Part shown: positions 44,645 through 55,104 of the stretch, piece after piece
How the letters are laid out: each line of letters begins with the position of its first letter
Position numbering within the stretch: position 1 is the first letter of the stretch
From: Bifidobacterium bohemicum DSM 22767
GTDB lineage: Bacteria; Actinomycetota; Actinomycetes; Actinomycetales; Bifidobacteriaceae
Direction: 5' to 3'
DNA: 64,000 nt
Assembly: GCF_000741525.1 (NCBI RefSeq)
Contig: NZ_JGYP01000005.1
Span: forward strand, 171,990 to 235,989
The notes under the pieces: generated by a model
Told to the model about the DNA's origin: nothing
Databases searched by the model: none
The model's input: the letters and a program-made list of their open reading frames with translations, nothing else
Translations under genes and position numbers: made by a program

Positions 44645-47380
44645 ATGACAACGACACGACAGCAAGACTCGACCGGTGAGATTGAATCCGCCCAAGTCGA
44701 TGCGCTCACTCAGGCGGAGCAGGAAGTAAACGAACTGGTGGACAAAGGCGTTGAGGCTCTTTCGCAATTCGAAGAGCTTAACCAGACCCAGGTCGATCGC
44801 ATTGTGGCCAAGGCTTCGGTGGCGGCACTCAACAAGCACTTGGTGCTGGCGAAAATGGCGGTGGATGAGACCGGACGTGGATTGGTGGAGGACAAAGCCA
44901 CCAAGAACATCTTCGCCTGCGAACATGTCACGCATTATCTGGCGTGTCAAAAAACCGTCGGTTTGATTCGTGAGGACGATGTGCTCGGCATCGATGAAAT
45001 CGCGGAGCCTGTTGGCGTGGTTGCCGGTGTCACTCCAGTGACGAACCCCACCTCTACGGCGATCTTCAAGTCTTTGCTTGCCTTGAAGACACGTTGCCCA
45101 ATCATTTTCGGCTTCCATCCGGGTGCCCAACGTTGCTCGGTGGAGGCGGCCCGTATCGTGCGTGACGCCGCGGTCGCCGCCGGGGCACCCAAAAACTGCA
45201 TCCAGTGGATCGAGCACCCGTCCGTCGAAGCCACCGGCGCACTGATGAGGCACCCCGATGTGGCCACGATTTTGGCCACGGGCGGTCCTGGCATGGTCAA
45301 GGCCGCGTATTCCTCCGGCAAACCGGCGCTGGGCGTGGGTGCGGGCAACGCTCCGGCGTACGTCGACGTGAACGTCGACATCAAGCGTGTGGCTAACGAC
45401 CTGGTGCTTTCCAAACATTTCGACTATGGCATGATCTGCGCGACTGAACAGGCTATTATCGCCCGTGCCGAAAGTTACAAACCGCTTAAGGCCGAGCTCA
45501 AGCGTCGTAAAGCATATTTCGTCAACGACGCTGAAAAGGCCAAGTTGGAACGATACATGTTCGGCTGTACCGCCTATTCCGGTGGTACGCCGAAACTTAA
45601 CTCCGTGGTGCCTGGGAAGTCGCCCCAGTTCATCGCAAGAGAGGCCGGTTTCGAGATTCCGGCGGATGCCACCATCATTGTGGCCGAATGCAAGGAAGTC
45701 GGTCCGAGCGAACCGCTCACCCTCGAAAAGCTTGGCCCTGTGCATGCCATGCTGCGCGCGGACAGCAAAGAACAGGGATTTGAGATGTGCGAGGAGATGC
45801 TGAAATTCGGCGCCGGACACACCGCGGCGATTCATTCGGACGATCAGGATCTTGTGCGTGAGTATGGCCTGAGGATGCACGCGTGCCGTATCGTATGGAA
45901 TCAGCCTTCGTCGTTGGGCGGCATAGGCGACATCTACAACGCCATCGCTCCTTCGCTCACCCTTGGCTGCGGCTCGTACGGCGGCAATTCGGTTTCCGGC
46001 AACGTCCAGGCCGTCAACCTCGTCAACATCAAGCGTATAGCGCGGAGGAACAGTAATATGCAGTGGTTCAAGGTGCCGCCGAAGACCTATTTCGAACCCA
46101 ATGCCATACGATATCTGCACGATATGTATTGCATTCGTCGTGCCGTAATCGTCTGTGACAAGGTGATGGAGCAGCTGGGTGTGATCGACAAGGTCATCGA
46201 TCAGCTCCGTGCCCGCCCCGAAAAGGTGACTTTCCGCATTATCGACTACATCGAGCCCGAACCTTCGGTCGACACCGTCGAACGGGGCGCTGAAATGATG
46301 CGTGATGAGTTCCAGCCCGACACCATCATCGCCATTGGCGGCGGTTCTCCCATGGACGCTGCCAAAATCATGTGGCTGCTGTACGAGCACCCCGAAATCT
46401 CCTTCGATGACGTGCGTGAGAAATTCTTCGACATCCGCAAACGTGCCTTCCGTATTCCGCCTCTGGGCAAGAAAGCGAAACTGGTGTGCATCCCCACCTC
46501 TTCGGGCACCGGTTCCGAAGTCACTCCGTTCGCCGTGATTACCGACCACAAGACCGGCTACAAGTATCCGATCACCGACTACGCGCTGACCCCGTCGGTG
46601 GCCATCGTCGATCCCGTGCTGGCGCGAACCCAGCCACGGACACTGGCCTGCAACACCGGTTTCGATGCGCTGACGCACTGCATGGAATCCTATGTTTCGG
46701 TCTACTCCAACGATTTCACCGATGGTATGGCCCTGCACGCCGCCAAGCTCATATGGGATAATCTCGAGACTTCCGTCAACGCCGAACCAGGTGAGACCAA
46801 GAAAATGGCACAGGAGAAAATGCACAATGCCGCCACTATGGCGGGCATGGCGTTCGGCTCGGCGTTCCTCGGTATGTGCCACGGCATGGCCCACACCATA
46901 GGAGCATTATGCGAGGTCGAACACGGCCGCAACAATGCGATTTTGCTGCCGTACGTCATCCGTTACAACGGATCGGTGCCCGAAGAACCGACCAGCTGGC
47001 CCAAGTACGACCACTATGTGGCTCCCGAACGCTATCAGGAATTCGCACGAGTCATCGGAGTGAACCCCGGGTCGACTCCCGCACAGGGCGTGGAAAATCT
47101 TGCGCTTGCCGTTGAGGATTACCGAGACAACAAGCTTGGCATGTCCTCGAGTTTCAAGGAATGTGGCGTTGACGAGGAGTATTTCTGGAACATTCTTGAT
47201 CAGATCGGCATGCGTGCCTATGAAGATCAGTGCACACCCGCCAACCCTCGTATCCCGCTGATTGAGGATATGAAGGATATCGCCATCGCCGCCTACTATG
47301 GCGTGCCTCAAGCAGAGGGTCACGCCATGCGCATCAAGCGCGAGGGGCGGCTTTCGGTGGCGGAGGCCTCTGAAATCTAA
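44645..47380 (+). CDS. adhE: Bifunctional acetaldehyde-CoA/alcohol dehydrogenase
   Basis: A 911-residue fusion that reduces acetyl-CoA to acetaldehyde and then ethanol, reoxidising two NADH; it forms filaments (spirosomes) in the cytoplasm. The N-terminal aldehyde dehydrogenase domain (1-450) has the catalytic cysteine in YGMICATEQAII (about 266). The C-terminal iron alcohol dehydrogenase has AIGGGSPMDAAK (about 563) and the iron-binding GMCHGMAHTIGA region (about 744). Both halves are full length. RBS CGGAG. In bifidobacteria it balances redox in the fructose-6-phosphate phosphoketolase pathway. It ends in its own terminator before the S10 operon. Confidence 0.97.
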   Translation: MTTTRQQDSTGEIESAQVDALTQAEQEVNELVDKGVEALSQFEELNQTQVDRIVAKASVAALNKHLVLAKMAVDETGRGLVEDKATKNIFACEHVTHYLACQKTVGLIREDDVLGIDEIAEPVGVVAGVTPVTNPTSTAIFKSLLALKTRCPIIFGFHPGAQRCSVEAARIVRDAAVAAGAPKNCIQWIEHPSVEATGALMRHPDVATILATGGPGMVKAAYSSGKPALGVGAGNAPAYVDVNVDIKRVANDLVLSKHFDYGMICATEQAIIARAESYKPLKAELKRRKAYFVNDAEKAKLERYMFGCTAYSGGTPKLNSVVPGKSPQFIAREAGFEIPADATIIVAECKEVGPSEPLTLEKLGPVHAMLRADSKEQGFEMCEEMLKFGAGHTAAIHSDDQDLVREYGLRMHACRIVWNQPSSLGGIGDIYNAIAPSLTLGCGSYGGNSVSGNVQAVNLVNIKRIARRNSNMQWFKVPPKTYFEPNAIRYLHDMYCIRRAVIVCDKVMEQLGVIDKVIDQLRARPEKVTFRIIDYIEPEPSVDTVERGAEMMRDEFQPDTIIAIGGGSPMDAAKIMWLLYEHPEISFDDVREKFFDIRKRAFRIPPLGKKAKLVCIPTSSGTGSEVTPFAVITDHKTGYKYPITDYALTPSVAIVDPVLARTQPRTLACNTGFDALTHCMESYVSVYSNDFTDGMALHAAKLIWDNLETSVNAEPGETKKMAQEKMHNAATMAGMAFGSAFLGMCHGMAHTIGALCEVEHGRNNAILLPYVIRYNGSVPEEPTSWPKYDHYVAPERYQEFARVIGVNPGSTPAQGVENLALAVEDYRDNKLGMSSSFKECGVDEEYFWNILDQIGMRAYEDQCTPANPRIPLIEDMKDIAIAAYYGVPQAEGHAMRIKREGRLSVAEASEI

Positions 47381-47424
47381 GGTCTTCGGAACTGCATGTC
47401 GGCCGGTCGGTTGGAAACCATCCA

Positions 47425-47464
47425 CGGCGCACCCATCGTCTTTGTTCGACGGGTGCGCCGTTTT
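47425..47464 (+). terminator. Terminator after adhE
   Basis: CGGCGCACCC pairs with GGGTGCGCCG, extended by ATCG/CGAC-side pairing, followed by TTTTATG. Confidence 0.9.
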
Positions 47465-47743
47465 ATGCAAAGTCGGGGTAGGGCTGAAATCCCTTGAAAT
47501 AGGCGACACGCCCGATTTCGGCAAGTACTGACCCGATGGTTTAATAGAACAGTTGCCTGTTATAGGCTCGCAAATTGTTATCAAAAGAGCGAGTGCGGCC
47601 CGGCATCCTCCCTCTCGAAGATGTTGTTGCGCCACACACTGATGCGGATCGACCATAGAACCGTGAGGTTCTGGGGTCGTGCGCGCCGGTGTCCTTGAAG
47701 CAGGCTGGTAATGTAAATCGAATCGCTAGAAAGGGCGGACGGC

Positions 47744-48052
47744 ATGGCGGGACAGAAAATCCGTATCAGGCTTAAGTCCTATGACCACGAGGTCATTGAC
47801 CAATCGGCGAAGAAAATCGTCGAAACGGTCACGAACGCGGGTGCCACTGTTGTGGGCCCGGTTCCTCTGCCTACTGAGAAGAACGTATTTGTCGTAATTC
47901 GCTCTCCTCATAAATACAAGGATTCTCGCGAGCACTTCGAGATGCGCACTCATAAGCGCCTCATTGACATCGTCGACCCGACCCCCAAGGCCGTGGATTC
48001 TCTGATGCATATCGATCTGCCTGCAGATGTAAACATCGAGATCAAGCTGTAG
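47744..48052 (+). CDS. rpsJ: 30S ribosomal protein S10
   Basis: 102 residues; first gene of the S10 operon, also a transcription antitermination partner (NusE). [25 protein letters not shown] and the conserved [27 protein letters not shown] are complete. RBS AAAGGGCGGA before ATG 47744. Upstream promoter not confidently placed. Confidence 0.98.
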   Translation: MAGQKIRIRLKSYDHEVIDQSAKKIVETVTNAGATVVGPVPLPTEKNVFVVIRSPHKYKDSREHFEMRTHKRLIDIVDPTPKAVDSLMHIDLPADVNIEIKL

Positions 48053-48066
48053 GGAGGGGGAGAAAC

Positions 48067-48720
48067 ATGACGTTGCAGAGTACTAATCGCACTGCGTTGC
48101 TGGGTCGTAAGCTTGGCATGTCGCAGGTTTGGGACGACAAGGGTTTCTTCGTCCCCGTCACCTTGGTCGACGTGTCCACGAACGTGGTCACGGGTGTAAA
48201 GACCGAAGAGACTGACGGCTACAAGGCTGTTCAGCTCGGCTATGGCCAGATCGATCCGACGAAGGTCACCAAGCCTTTGGCTGGTCACTTCGCGAAGGCG
48301 GGTGTTACCCCGCGTCGCCATCTGGTAGAAATCCGTACCGACAATGCCGAGGACTTCACGCCGGGTCAGGAGCTTTCGGCGGATGTGTTCGCCGATGGTG
48401 CTCAGGTGGATGTCACCGGCACCACCAAGGGCAAGGGCTTCGCCGGCACCATCAAGCGCTGGGGCTTCAAGTCCTATCGCCGCACTCACGGTTCTCACAA
48501 GAACGAACGTCGCCCCGGCTCAGTCGGTGCGTGCGCGACTCCGAGCCGTATTCTGAAGGGCAAGCGCATGGCCGGTCGTATGGGTCATGTCACCTCTACC
48601 GTGCAGAACCTCACTGTCGTCTCGGTCGATCAGGCCAGCGGCGTAATCGCCATCAAGGGCGCCCTGCCGGGGCCCAAGGGCGGCATCGTCGTGCTTCGCT
48701 CGGCTGTGAAGGGAGCCTGA
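48067..48720 (+). CDS. rplC: 50S ribosomal protein L3
   Basis: 217 residues; an early assembly protein near the peptidyl-transferase centre. LLGRKLGMSQVWDDKG at the N-terminus and the TTKGKGFAGTIKRWGF loop are diagnostic. RBS GGGAGGGGGAG, 14 bases after rpsJ. Confidence 0.98.
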   Translation: MTLQSTNRTALLGRKLGMSQVWDDKGFFVPVTLVDVSTNVVTGVKTEETDGYKAVQLGYGQIDPTKVTKPLAGHFAKAGVTPRRHLVEIRTDNAEDFTPGQELSADVFADGAQVDVTGTTKGKGFAGTIKRWGFKSYRRTHGSHKNERRPGSVGACATPSRILKGKRMAGRMGHVTSTVQNLTVVSVDQASGVIAIKGALPGPKGGIVVLRSAVKGA

Positions 48721-48724
48721 AATC

Positions 48725-49387
48725 ATGGCAAACGTTACGTTGAAGGTCACTGACGCCAGCGGCAAGTCCGCAGGAACCGTCGAGGCCCCCGAAGATATCT
48801 TCGGCATCTCCAACGAAGAAGTCCAGGCTCATGTGCCGCTGATCCATCAGGTCGTCGTCGCGCAGCTTGCGGCAGCCCGTCAGGGCACCCACGCCGTCAA
48901 GTCCCGTGGTGATGTCTCCGGTGGCGGCAAGAAGCCTTGGAAGCAGAAGGGTACCGGCCGCGCCCGCCAGGGTTCGACCCGTGCTCCTCAGTGGGTCCAC
49001 GGTGGCGTCGTGCACGGACCGGTTCCGCGCGACTACAGCCAGCGCACACCCAAGAAGATGAAGGCCAGCGCGTTGCGTTACGTGCTGTCCAACCGCGCGA
49101 GCGCGGGTCGTGTAGCTGTGGTCGACTTCGGCATCAAGGACACTCCATCCACGAAGGCTGCCGTCGCCGCGCTCAACCCGATTTCGGGCGACCAGTTCAC
49201 CACCGTCGTGCTTTCACGCGACAACGTGAACGAACTGCTGTCCGTGCGCAACATCCCCACGGTGCATGTGCTGTTCGCAGATCAGCTCAACACCTACGAT
49301 GTGGTGACCGCTCAGTATGTCGTCTTCAGCAAGGACGGCTTCGAGGCCTTCGTCGCCGCGAAGACCGAGCCTAAGAAGGAGGCCTGA
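48725..49387 (+). CDS. rplD: 50S ribosomal protein L4
   Basis: 220 residues; lines the exit tunnel. The tunnel loop is [26 protein letters not shown]. Four bases after rplC. In E. coli L4 also represses the S10 operon; no such leader was identified here. Confidence 0.98.
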   Translation: MANVTLKVTDASGKSAGTVEAPEDIFGISNEEVQAHVPLIHQVVVAQLAAARQGTHAVKSRGDVSGGGKKPWKQKGTGRARQGSTRAPQWVHGGVVHGPVPRDYSQRTPKKMKASALRYVLSNRASAGRVAVVDFGIKDTPSTKAAVAALNPISGDQFTTVVLSRDNVNELLSVRNIPTVHVLFADQLNTYDVVTAQYVVFSKDGFEAFVAAKTEPKKEA

Positions 49388-49392
49388 TTCAC

Positions 49393-49689
49393 ATGGTCGC
49401 AATTCACAAGCCAGCCCACGATATCATTCTCAAGCCCGTCGTCTCCGAGAAGAGCTACGCCGCCGGTGACCGTGGACAGTACACCTTCGTGGTCGCACCG
49501 ACTGCCAACAAAGTGCAGATCAAGAACGCCATCGAAGAGATCTTCAAAGTGAAGGTGACGAACGTCAACACCCTCAACCGTGCAGGCAAGCGACAGCGCA
49601 CCCGCACCGGCTTCGGCCGCCGCGCCAGTCAGAAGCGCGCAACGGTTACCGTGGCCGAGGGTCAGTCAATCGACATCTTCGGTAACTGA
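49393..49689 (+). CDS. rplW: 50S ribosomal protein L23
   Basis: 98 residues; docking site for trigger factor and SRP at the tunnel exit. [25 protein letters not shown] and [20 protein letters not shown] are typical. Confidence 0.98.
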   Translation: MVAIHKPAHDIILKPVVSEKSYAAGDRGQYTFVVAPTANKVQIKNAIEEIFKVKVTNVNTLNRAGKRQRTRTGFGRRASQKRATVTVAEGQSIDIFGN

Positions 49690-49724
49690 AGGTTAGCCGA
49701 GAAAGTCAAAGGAAGAACTACATT

Positions 49725-50555
49725 ATGGCTATCCGTATTTACAAGCCGACGACTCCCGGTCGTCGTGGCGCATCGGTTTCGGATTTCTCCGACCTTACGC
49801 GCTCGACTCCTGAGAAATCGCTCGTGCGTAAACTCAATAAGACCGGCGGTCGCAATTCCTATGGCCGCGTGACTTCACGTCATCGCGGTGGCGGTCACAA
49901 GCGTCAGTACCGCTTGATTGATTTCAAGCGTTGGGACAAGGATGGCGTGCCCGCCAAGGTTGCGGAAATCGAGTATGATCCGAACCGTTCGGCTCGAATC
50001 GCACTTCTGCACTACGCCGATGGCGAGAAGCGCTACATCGTGGCGCCTAACGGCATCAAGCAGGGCGACGTCATCGAGACCGGCGAACAGGCCGACATCA
50101 AGCCAGGCAATAATTTGCCTCTGCGCAACATCCCGACCGGTACCATCGTTCACGCCATTGAGCTGCGTCCTTTGGGCGGAGCGAAGATTGCGCGTTCGGC
50201 AGGTGCGGGCGTTCAGCTCGTCGCCAAGGACGGTGCCTACGCTCAGTTGCGTATGCCCTCCGGTGAGATTCGCAATGTGGATGCCCGTTGCCGTGCAACG
50301 GTCGGTGAGGTCGGCAATTCCGATCATGCCAACCTGCAGATCGGTAAGGCGGGTCGTGCACGTTGGATGGGCAAGCGCCCGATCACGCGTGGCGAGTCCA
50401 TGAACGCCGTCGACCATCCGCATGGTGGCACTACCCGCGGCGGCAAGCCGCCAGTGTCTCCTTGGGGCAAGGGCGAGGTTCGTACTCGTCATCCGAAGAA
50501 GGCTTCGAACAAGATGATTGTTCGTCGTCGTCCTAATGGCAAGAACCGCAAGTAA
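49725..50555 (+). CDS. rplB: 50S ribosomal protein L2
   Basis: 276 residues; needed for subunit joining and peptidyl-transferase activity. The conserved [24 protein letters not shown] near the C-terminus carries the essential histidine. RBS AAAGGAAG. Confidence 0.98.
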   Translation: MAIRIYKPTTPGRRGASVSDFSDLTRSTPEKSLVRKLNKTGGRNSYGRVTSRHRGGGHKRQYRLIDFKRWDKDGVPAKVAEIEYDPNRSARIALLHYADGEKRYIVAPNGIKQGDVIETGEQADIKPGNNLPLRNIPTGTIVHAIELRPLGGAKIARSAGAGVQLVAKDGAYAQLRMPSGEIRNVDARCRATVGEVGNSDHANLQIGKAGRARWMGKRPITRGESMNAVDHPHGGTTRGGKPPVSPWGKGEVRTRHPKKASNKMIVRRRPNGKNRK

Positions 50556-50568
50556 GGAGCGCCGATAG

Positions 50569-50847
50569 ATGGCACGTAGCATCAAGAAGGGTCCCTTCGT
50601 CGACGCCCATTTGCAGAAAAAGGTTGACGAACAGAACGAGAAGGGCACGAAGAATGTCATCAAGACGTGGTCGCGCCGTTCGATGATCACCCCGGATTTC
50701 ATCGGTCACACGTTCGCCGTGCACGATGGTCGCAAACATGTCCCGGTCTTCGTGACCGAGGCGATGGTCGGCCACAAGCTCGGTGAATTCGCACCGACGA
50801 AGACCTTCCGTGGTCACGTTCATGACGACAAAAAAGCCCGCCGCTAA
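50569..50847 (+). CDS. rpsS: 30S ribosomal protein S19
   Basis: 92 residues; head of the small subunit, pairs with S13. [13 protein letters not shown] and [21 protein letters not shown] are characteristic. RBS AAGGAG. Confidence 0.98.
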   Translation: MARSIKKGPFVDAHLQKKVDEQNEKGTKNVIKTWSRRSMITPDFIGHTFAVHDGRKHVPVFVTEAMVGHKLGEFAPTKTFRGHVHDDKKARR

Positions 50848-50862
50848 AGGAAGAGAAAGATT

Positions 50863-51222
50863 ATGGAAGCTAAAGCAATCGCACGTCACGTCCGTGTGAC
50901 GCCGCGCAAGGCTCGCCGCATGGTCGACCTCATCCGTGGCAAGAAAGTGGACGAGGCCGTCACCATCCTCAAATTCGCCCCTCAGGACGCTTCGACCCCA
51001 GTGTTGAAGTGCCTTCAGAGCGCGATTGCGAACGCTCGCGTAAAGGCTGAAAAGGCCGGCGAGCCGTTCCGTGAGGCTGATATGTATGTGAGCCAGACTT
51101 ATGTGGATGAGGGCGTGACGCTCAAGCGTTTCCGTGCTCGTGCGCAGGGTCGCGCTGGTCGCATCAACAAGCGCACCAGCCACATCACCGTTGTGGTCGC
51201 TAGCAAGGAAGGAGCCCGGTAA
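50863..51222 (+). CDS. rplV: 50S ribosomal protein L22
   Basis: 119 residues; its loop ([20 protein letters not shown]) reaches into the exit tunnel. The first residues [25 protein letters not shown] match the family. RBS AAAGGAAGAG. Confidence 0.98.
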   Translation: MEAKAIARHVRVTPRKARRMVDLIRGKKVDEAVTILKFAPQDASTPVLKCLQSAIANARVKAEKAGEPFREADMYVSQTYVDEGVTLKRFRARAQGRAGRINKRTSHITVVVASKEGAR

Positions 51223-51224
51223 AG

Positions 51225-52052
51225 ATGGGTCAAAAGATCAATCCCCTAGGTTACCGCCTGGGCATCACCGAAGACCATCGTTCCAAGTGGTTCTCCGATT
51301 CCAACAAGGTTGGCGAGCGTTACAGCGACTTCGTGCTTGAGGATGACAAGATCCGCAAGGAAATGAACCGCGACCTCGAGCGTGCGGGTATTTCCCGTAT
51401 CACCATCGAGCGTACCCGCGATCGAGTGCAGGTCAATCTGCATGCAGCTCGTCCGGGTATCGTCATCGGTCGCCGCGGTGCGGAGGCCGAACGCGTGCGC
51501 GCCAAGCTTGAGAAGATTACGGGCAAGCAGGTTCAGCTCAACATCTTCGAAGTGAAGAACGCCGCGATCGACGCACAGCTGGTTGCTCAGGGTATTGCCG
51601 AGCAGCTGACCAACCGTGTCACGTTCCGTCGCGCCATGCGCAAGGCACAGCAGGACGCCATGCGCGCCGGTGCCAAGGGCATCAGGATCAAGCTGTCCGG
51701 CCGCCTTGGAGGCGCCGAGATGAGCCGTTCCGAGTTCTACCGTGAAGGTCGCGTGCCGCTTCAGACACTGCGCGCCCTGATTGATTATGGCTTCTTTGAA
51801 GCCAAGACCACTTACGGCCGTATCGGCGTAAAGGTTTGGATCTACAAGGGTGACATGACCGAACGTGAGTTCGAAGAGCAGCAGGCACAGGGTGCCAACA
51901 ACCGTGGCCGTCGTGGAGCGGACCGTCGTCCGCGCCGTGGCGCTCGTCCTTCTTCCAACGCCTCCAAGGCCGATTCCCAGGGTTCTCGCTCTGAGTCGCC
52001 GGCCCCGGCCGCGGATCAGCAGGCCGAGCCCGTCGTGGAAACGAAGGAGTGA
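51225..52052 (+). CDS. rpsC: 30S ribosomal protein S3
   Basis: 275 residues; part of the mRNA entry helicase. [14 protein letters not shown] start, KH domain with [21 protein letters not shown]. The last 50 residues ([21 protein letters not shown] and an acidic end) extend beyond the core. Starts two bases after the rplV stop. Confidence 0.98.
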   Translation: MGQKINPLGYRLGITEDHRSKWFSDSNKVGERYSDFVLEDDKIRKEMNRDLERAGISRITIERTRDRVQVNLHAARPGIVIGRRGAEAERVRAKLEKITGKQVQLNIFEVKNAAIDAQLVAQGIAEQLTNRVTFRRAMRKAQQDAMRAGAKGIRIKLSGRLGGAEMSRSEFYREGRVPLQTLRALIDYGFFEAKTTYGRIGVKVWIYKGDMTEREFEEQQAQGANNRGRRGADRRPRRGARPSSNASKADSQGSRSESPAPAADQQAEPVVETKE

Positions 52053-52058
52053 GCGAAT

Positions 52059-52478
52059 ATGCTTATCCCAAAGAGGACTAAGTACCGTAAGCAGCAGCGT
52101 CCCACGCGTAGGGGTATGTCCAAGGGCGGTAATGAGATTTCGTTCGGTGACTTTGGCATTCAGGCCTTGGCTCCGGCTTACATCACCAACCGTCAGATTG
52201 AGGCGGCTCGTATCGCCATGACCCGTTACATCAAGCGTGGCGGTCGTGTGTGGATCACGATCTTCCCTGATCGCCCGTTGACCAAGCATGCACTCGGAAG
52301 CCGAATGGGTTCAGGTAAGGGTACTCCTGAGTTCTGGGTTGCAAATGTGCGTCCTGGCCGCGTGATGTTCGAGATTGGTGGCGTTGACGAGACCACGGCG
52401 AGGGAAGCCCTTCGCCGCGCTATCGACAAGCTGCCCATGAAGTGCCGTATTATCGCACGTGAAGGCGGTGACATCTGA
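52059..52478 (+). CDS. rplP: 50S ribosomal protein L16
   Basis: 139 residues; contacts the A-site t[26 protein letters not shown] and [21 protein letters not shown] are diagnostic. Its stop overlaps the rpmC start by one base. Confidence 0.98.
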   Translation: MLIPKRTKYRKQQRPTRRGMSKGGNEISFGDFGIQALAPAYITNRQIEAARIAMTRYIKRGGRVWITIFPDRPLTKHALGSRMGSGKGTPEFWVANVRPGRVMFEIGGVDETTAREALRRAIDKLPMKCRIIAREGGDI

Positions 52479-52795
52479 TGGCAGTCGAATCTGCATACAC
52501 TATCAACAATCTCAACGAGAAGACCAACGCGGAGATCGAGGGCTTCCTCAAGAAGTCCAAGGAAGAGCTGTTCAATCTGCGCTTCCAGAACGCCACAGGT
52601 CAGCTCGAGAATCCCTCGCGCTTGAAGACCGTCAAGCACGACATCGCCAGGATGTACACCGTCCTGCGCGAGCGTGAGCTCGGCATTACAGTCGAGCCGG
52701 CCGCTGCCGAGGTCAAGGATGAGTCTGAATCCAAGGCGAAGAAAGCTAAGGCCACGAAGACGCAGTCCGACGAGACCAAGACTGAGGAGAAGTAA
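52478..52795 (+). CDS. rpmC: 50S ribosomal protein L29 with Lys/Glu tail
   Basis: 105 residues against 60-75 in most bacteria. The core is [58 protein letters not shown] split over two helices; about 35 further residues are Lys, Glu and Thr rich ([11 protein letters not shown]). The tail is probably disordered. Confidence 0.97.
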   Translation: MAVESAYTINNLNEKTNAEIEGFLKKSKEELFNLRFQNATGQLENPSRLKTVKHDIARMYTVLRERELGITVEPAAAEVKDESESKAKKAKATKTQSDETKTEEK

Positions 52796-52797
52796 GC

Positions 52798-53064
52798 ATG
52801 GCTGAAGAGCAAGAGCGCAACTTCCGCAAGACCCGAATCGGTTATGTCGTGTCCGATGCCATGGACAAGACGATTACCGTCGAGCTTGAGCAGCGTTCGA
52901 CCCACCCGCTGTATGGCAAGGTCGTCCGCTCCACGCGCAAGGTCAAGGTCCACGATGAACACAACGACGCCCACATTGGCGATCGCGTGAGTATCATGGA
53001 GACTCGGCCCCTGAGCAAGACCAAGCGTTGGCGTCTCGACTCCATCGTCGAGCGCGCCAAGTAA
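52798..53064 (+). CDS. rpsQ: 30S ribosomal protein S17
   Basis: 88 residues; an OB-fold early assembly protein. [32 protein letters not shown] and [20 protein letters not shown] are typical. Two bases after rpmC. Confidence 0.98.
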   Translation: MAEEQERNFRKTRIGYVVSDAMDKTITVELEQRSTHPLYGKVVRSTRKVKVHDEHNDAHIGDRVSIMETRPLSKTKRWRLDSIVERAK

Positions 53065-53078
53065 TAAGTTCGGCAAGG

Positions 53079-53111
53079 CTCTGCCGCTTACCTTTACGGG
53101 TGGCGGCGGAG
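53079..53111 (+). ncRNA. Intergenic hairpin before rplN
   Basis: CTCTGCCGCT pairs with GGCGGCGGAG-side sequence (53102-53111) over 10 pairs with two G-U, plus an inner CC/GG. No T tract, so it is a leader structure rather than a terminator. Confidence 0.5.
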
Positions 53112-53135
53112 AACCAGCTCGGCTAAGGAGAATCA

Positions 53136-53504
53136 ATGATTCAGCAGGAAACGCGGCTTCATGTCGCCGACAACACGGGTGCCAAGGAGATTTTGGCCAT
53201 CCGAGTGCTCGGCGGATCGAAGCGACGCTATGCCGGCATCGGCGACGTGATCGTCGCCACCGTCAAGGATGCAATCCCCGGCGGGTCGGTTAAGAAGGGC
53301 GATGTGGTCAAGGCCGTCGTCGTCCGCACAGTCAAGGAGCATCGTCGTAATGACGGCTCATACATCAAGTTCGATGAGAATGCCGCTGTGATTCTTGGCT
53401 CCGGCCATGAACCCAAAGGCACTCGTATCTTCGGACCGGTCGGTCGTGAGTTGCGTGACAAGCACTTCATGAAGATCGTGTCGCTCGCCCCGGAGGTGAT
53501 CTGA
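53136..53504 (+). CDS. rplN: 50S ribosomal protein L14
   Basis: 122 residues; forms intersubunit bridge B8. [19 protein letters not shown] and [21 protein letters not shown] are diagnostic. RBS TAAGGAG. First gene after the 71-base gap with a hairpin, so it may begin the spc-type segment. Confidence 0.98.
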   Translation: MIQQETRLHVADNTGAKEILAIRVLGGSKRRYAGIGDVIVATVKDAIPGGSVKKGDVVKAVVVRTVKEHRRNDGSYIKFDENAAVILGSGHEPKGTRIFGPVGRELRDKHFMKIVSLAPEVI

Positions 53505-53840
53505 ATGGTAGCAAAGATCAAGACCGGAGATGAGGTCAAGGTCATCCGTGGCAAAGACCGCGGCAAAGAGGGCAAGGTCACTCGCGTACTTCCCAACGAT
53601 CGGCTGATTGTCGAAGGTGTGCAAATCGTCAAGAAGCATGTCCGCGCCACCCAGCAGGGTCAGCAGGCAGGTATTGTCTCGGTCGAGGCTCCGATTCATC
53701 GCTCCAACGTGATGGTTATCGATCCTGAGACCAAAGAGCCCACTCGTGTCGGTGTGAAGATCACGACCGACGAGCGCGACGGGAAGGTCAAGACCGTGCG
53801 TACGCGCGTCGCCAAGAAGTCCGGAAAGGAGCTGGCATGA
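53505..53840 (+). CDS. rplX: 50S ribosomal protein L24
   Basis: 111 residues; an assembly initiator with a KOW motif ([20 protein letters not shown]). Begins at the base after the rplN stop and overlaps rplE by four bases. Confidence 0.98.
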   Translation: MVAKIKTGDEVKVIRGKDRGKEGKVTRVLPNDRLIVEGVQIVKKHVRATQQGQQAGIVSVEAPIHRSNVMVIDPETKEPTRVGVKITTDERDGKVKTVRTRVAKKSGKELA

Positions 53841-54412
53841 CCGATGCAACAGTTGAAGCGCCGGCAACCCCGCGTCTGAAGCAGCAGTATATCGACAAGA
53901 TCGTGCCTGAGCTGGAGAAGGAGTTCAAATACTCCAACCCCATGCAGGTGGCGAAGGTCACGAAGGTCGTTGTGTCCATGGGTGTCGGTGCCGCGGCTCG
54001 TGACTCCAAGCTCATTGAAGGCGCCGTCAAGGATCTCACCGCCATAACCGGTCAGAAGCCGAAGATCACCAAGGCCAAGAAGTCCGTAGCGCAGTTCCAT
54101 TTGCGTGAAGGCCAGGCAATCGGTGCATTCGTCACGCTTCGCGGCGATCGCATGTGGGAGTTTCTTGATAGGTTGCTGACACTGGCTCTGCCGCGTATTC
54201 GTGATTTCCGCGGTATCAGCGACCAACAGTTCGACGGCCAAGGTAACTATAACTTCGGCCTCACCGAGCAGTCCATGTTCCATGAGATTGATCCTGATGC
54301 GATTGATCACCAGCGTGGTATGGATATCACCGTGGTCACCAGCACGAAGGACGATCAGGAAGCCCGCGTTCTCTTGAAGCATCTCGGCTTCCCGTTCAAG
54401 GAGAACAAATAA
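53837..54412 (+). CDS. rplE: 50S ribosomal protein L5
   Basis: 191 residues; binds 5S r[41 protein letters not shown] and the C-terminal [20 protein letters not shown] are typical. ATGA overlap with rplX; overlaps rpsN start by one base. Confidence 0.98.
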   Translation: MTDATVEAPATPRLKQQYIDKIVPELEKEFKYSNPMQVAKVTKVVVSMGVGAAARDSKLIEGAVKDLTAITGQKPKITKAKKSVAQFHLREGQAIGAFVTLRGDRMWEFLDRLLTLALPRIRDFRGISDQQFDGQGNYNFGLTEQSMFHEIDPDAIDHQRGMDITVVTSTKDDQEARVLLKHLGFPFKENK

Positions 54413-54597
54413 TGGCAAAAACCGCTTTGAAGGCTAAGGCGAGCGCCAAGCCGAAGTTCAAGGTGCGTGGCTACACGCGCTGCCAGGTTTGCGGTCGTCC
54501 GCACTCCGTATATCGTAAGTTCGGCCTGTGCCGCATCTGCCTTCGCGAGAAGGCTCATGCCGGTCAGCTGCCCGGAGTGACGAAATCCAGTTGGTAA
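54412..54597 (+). CDS. rpsN: 30S ribosomal protein S14, zinc (type Z)
   Basis: 61 residues. The zinc-binding pair [20 protein letters not shown] identifies the short type Z form; ends LPGVTKSSW. Coupled to rplE. Confidence 0.98.
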   Translation: MAKTALKAKASAKPKFKVRGYTRCQVCGRPHSVYRKFGLCRICLREKAHAGQLPGVTKSSW

Positions 54598-54619
54598 ACA
54601 TCGACGCTGAAGGTCCCTT

Positions 54620-54652
54620 GCTTGGTCTGTGCCTTTAAGGTGCGGGCCAAGC
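54620..54652 (+). ncRNA. 14-bp wobble-rich hairpin before rpsH
   Basis: GCTTGGTCTGTGCC (54620-54633) pairs along its full length with GGTGCGGGCCAAGC (54639-54652), including four G-U pairs, around loop TTTAA. No T tract follows; rpsH starts 38 bases later. It is a candidate regulatory RNA of the spc-type operon. Confidence 0.7.
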
Positions 54653-54689
54653 GGAGGAAACCACGGCGAGAAAGGGCGGCAAGCCCAAC

Positions 54690-55088
54690 ATGACAATGAC
54701 AGATCCAATCGCAGACATGCTTACGCGTCTGCGCAATGCGAGCACGGCGAAGCACGACACTGTCGTTATGCCGTACTCCAAGTTCAAGGCGGCGATCGCC
54801 GAGATTCTCAAGCGCGAAGGCTACATCAAGGACTTCGTCGCGAAGGATGCTCGCGTCGGTCAGGATCTTGAAATTACGCTTAAGTACGGAGCCCATGGCG
54901 AGTCCGCCATTCAGGGTATCAAGCGTATTTCCAAGCCGGGCCTGCGTCGCTACACGAAGTCGGATTCGCTGCCTATGCCTCTTGGTGGCATGGGTGTCGC
55001 AATTATTTCGACAAGTGCAGGATTGTTGACCCAGAAGGAATGCCTCGACCGGGGCATTGGCGGCGAAATTGTCGCCTTCGTTTGGTGA
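54690..55088 (+). CDS. rpsH: 30S ribosomal protein S8
   Basis: 132 residues; a central-domain organiser and, in E. coli, the spc operon repressor. [15 protein letters not shown] start (ATG 54690 or 54696) and [26 protein letters not shown] end are diagnostic. RBS AAAGGGCGG about 10 bases upstream. Confidence 0.97.
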   Translation: MTMTDPIADMLTRLRNASTAKHDTVVMPYSKFKAAIAEILKREGYIKDFVAKDARVGQDLEITLKYGAHGESAIQGIKRISKPGLRRYTKSDSLPMPLGGMGVAIISTSAGLLTQKECLDRGIGGEIVAFVW

Positions 55089-55104
55089 GAAAGGAGAGCC
55101 GAAA

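Noticed and set aside
44603-46894. A 763-codon minus-strand frame opposite adhE
   Set aside because: A shadow of the adhE reading frame, rich in Arg/His/Gly, with no motif.
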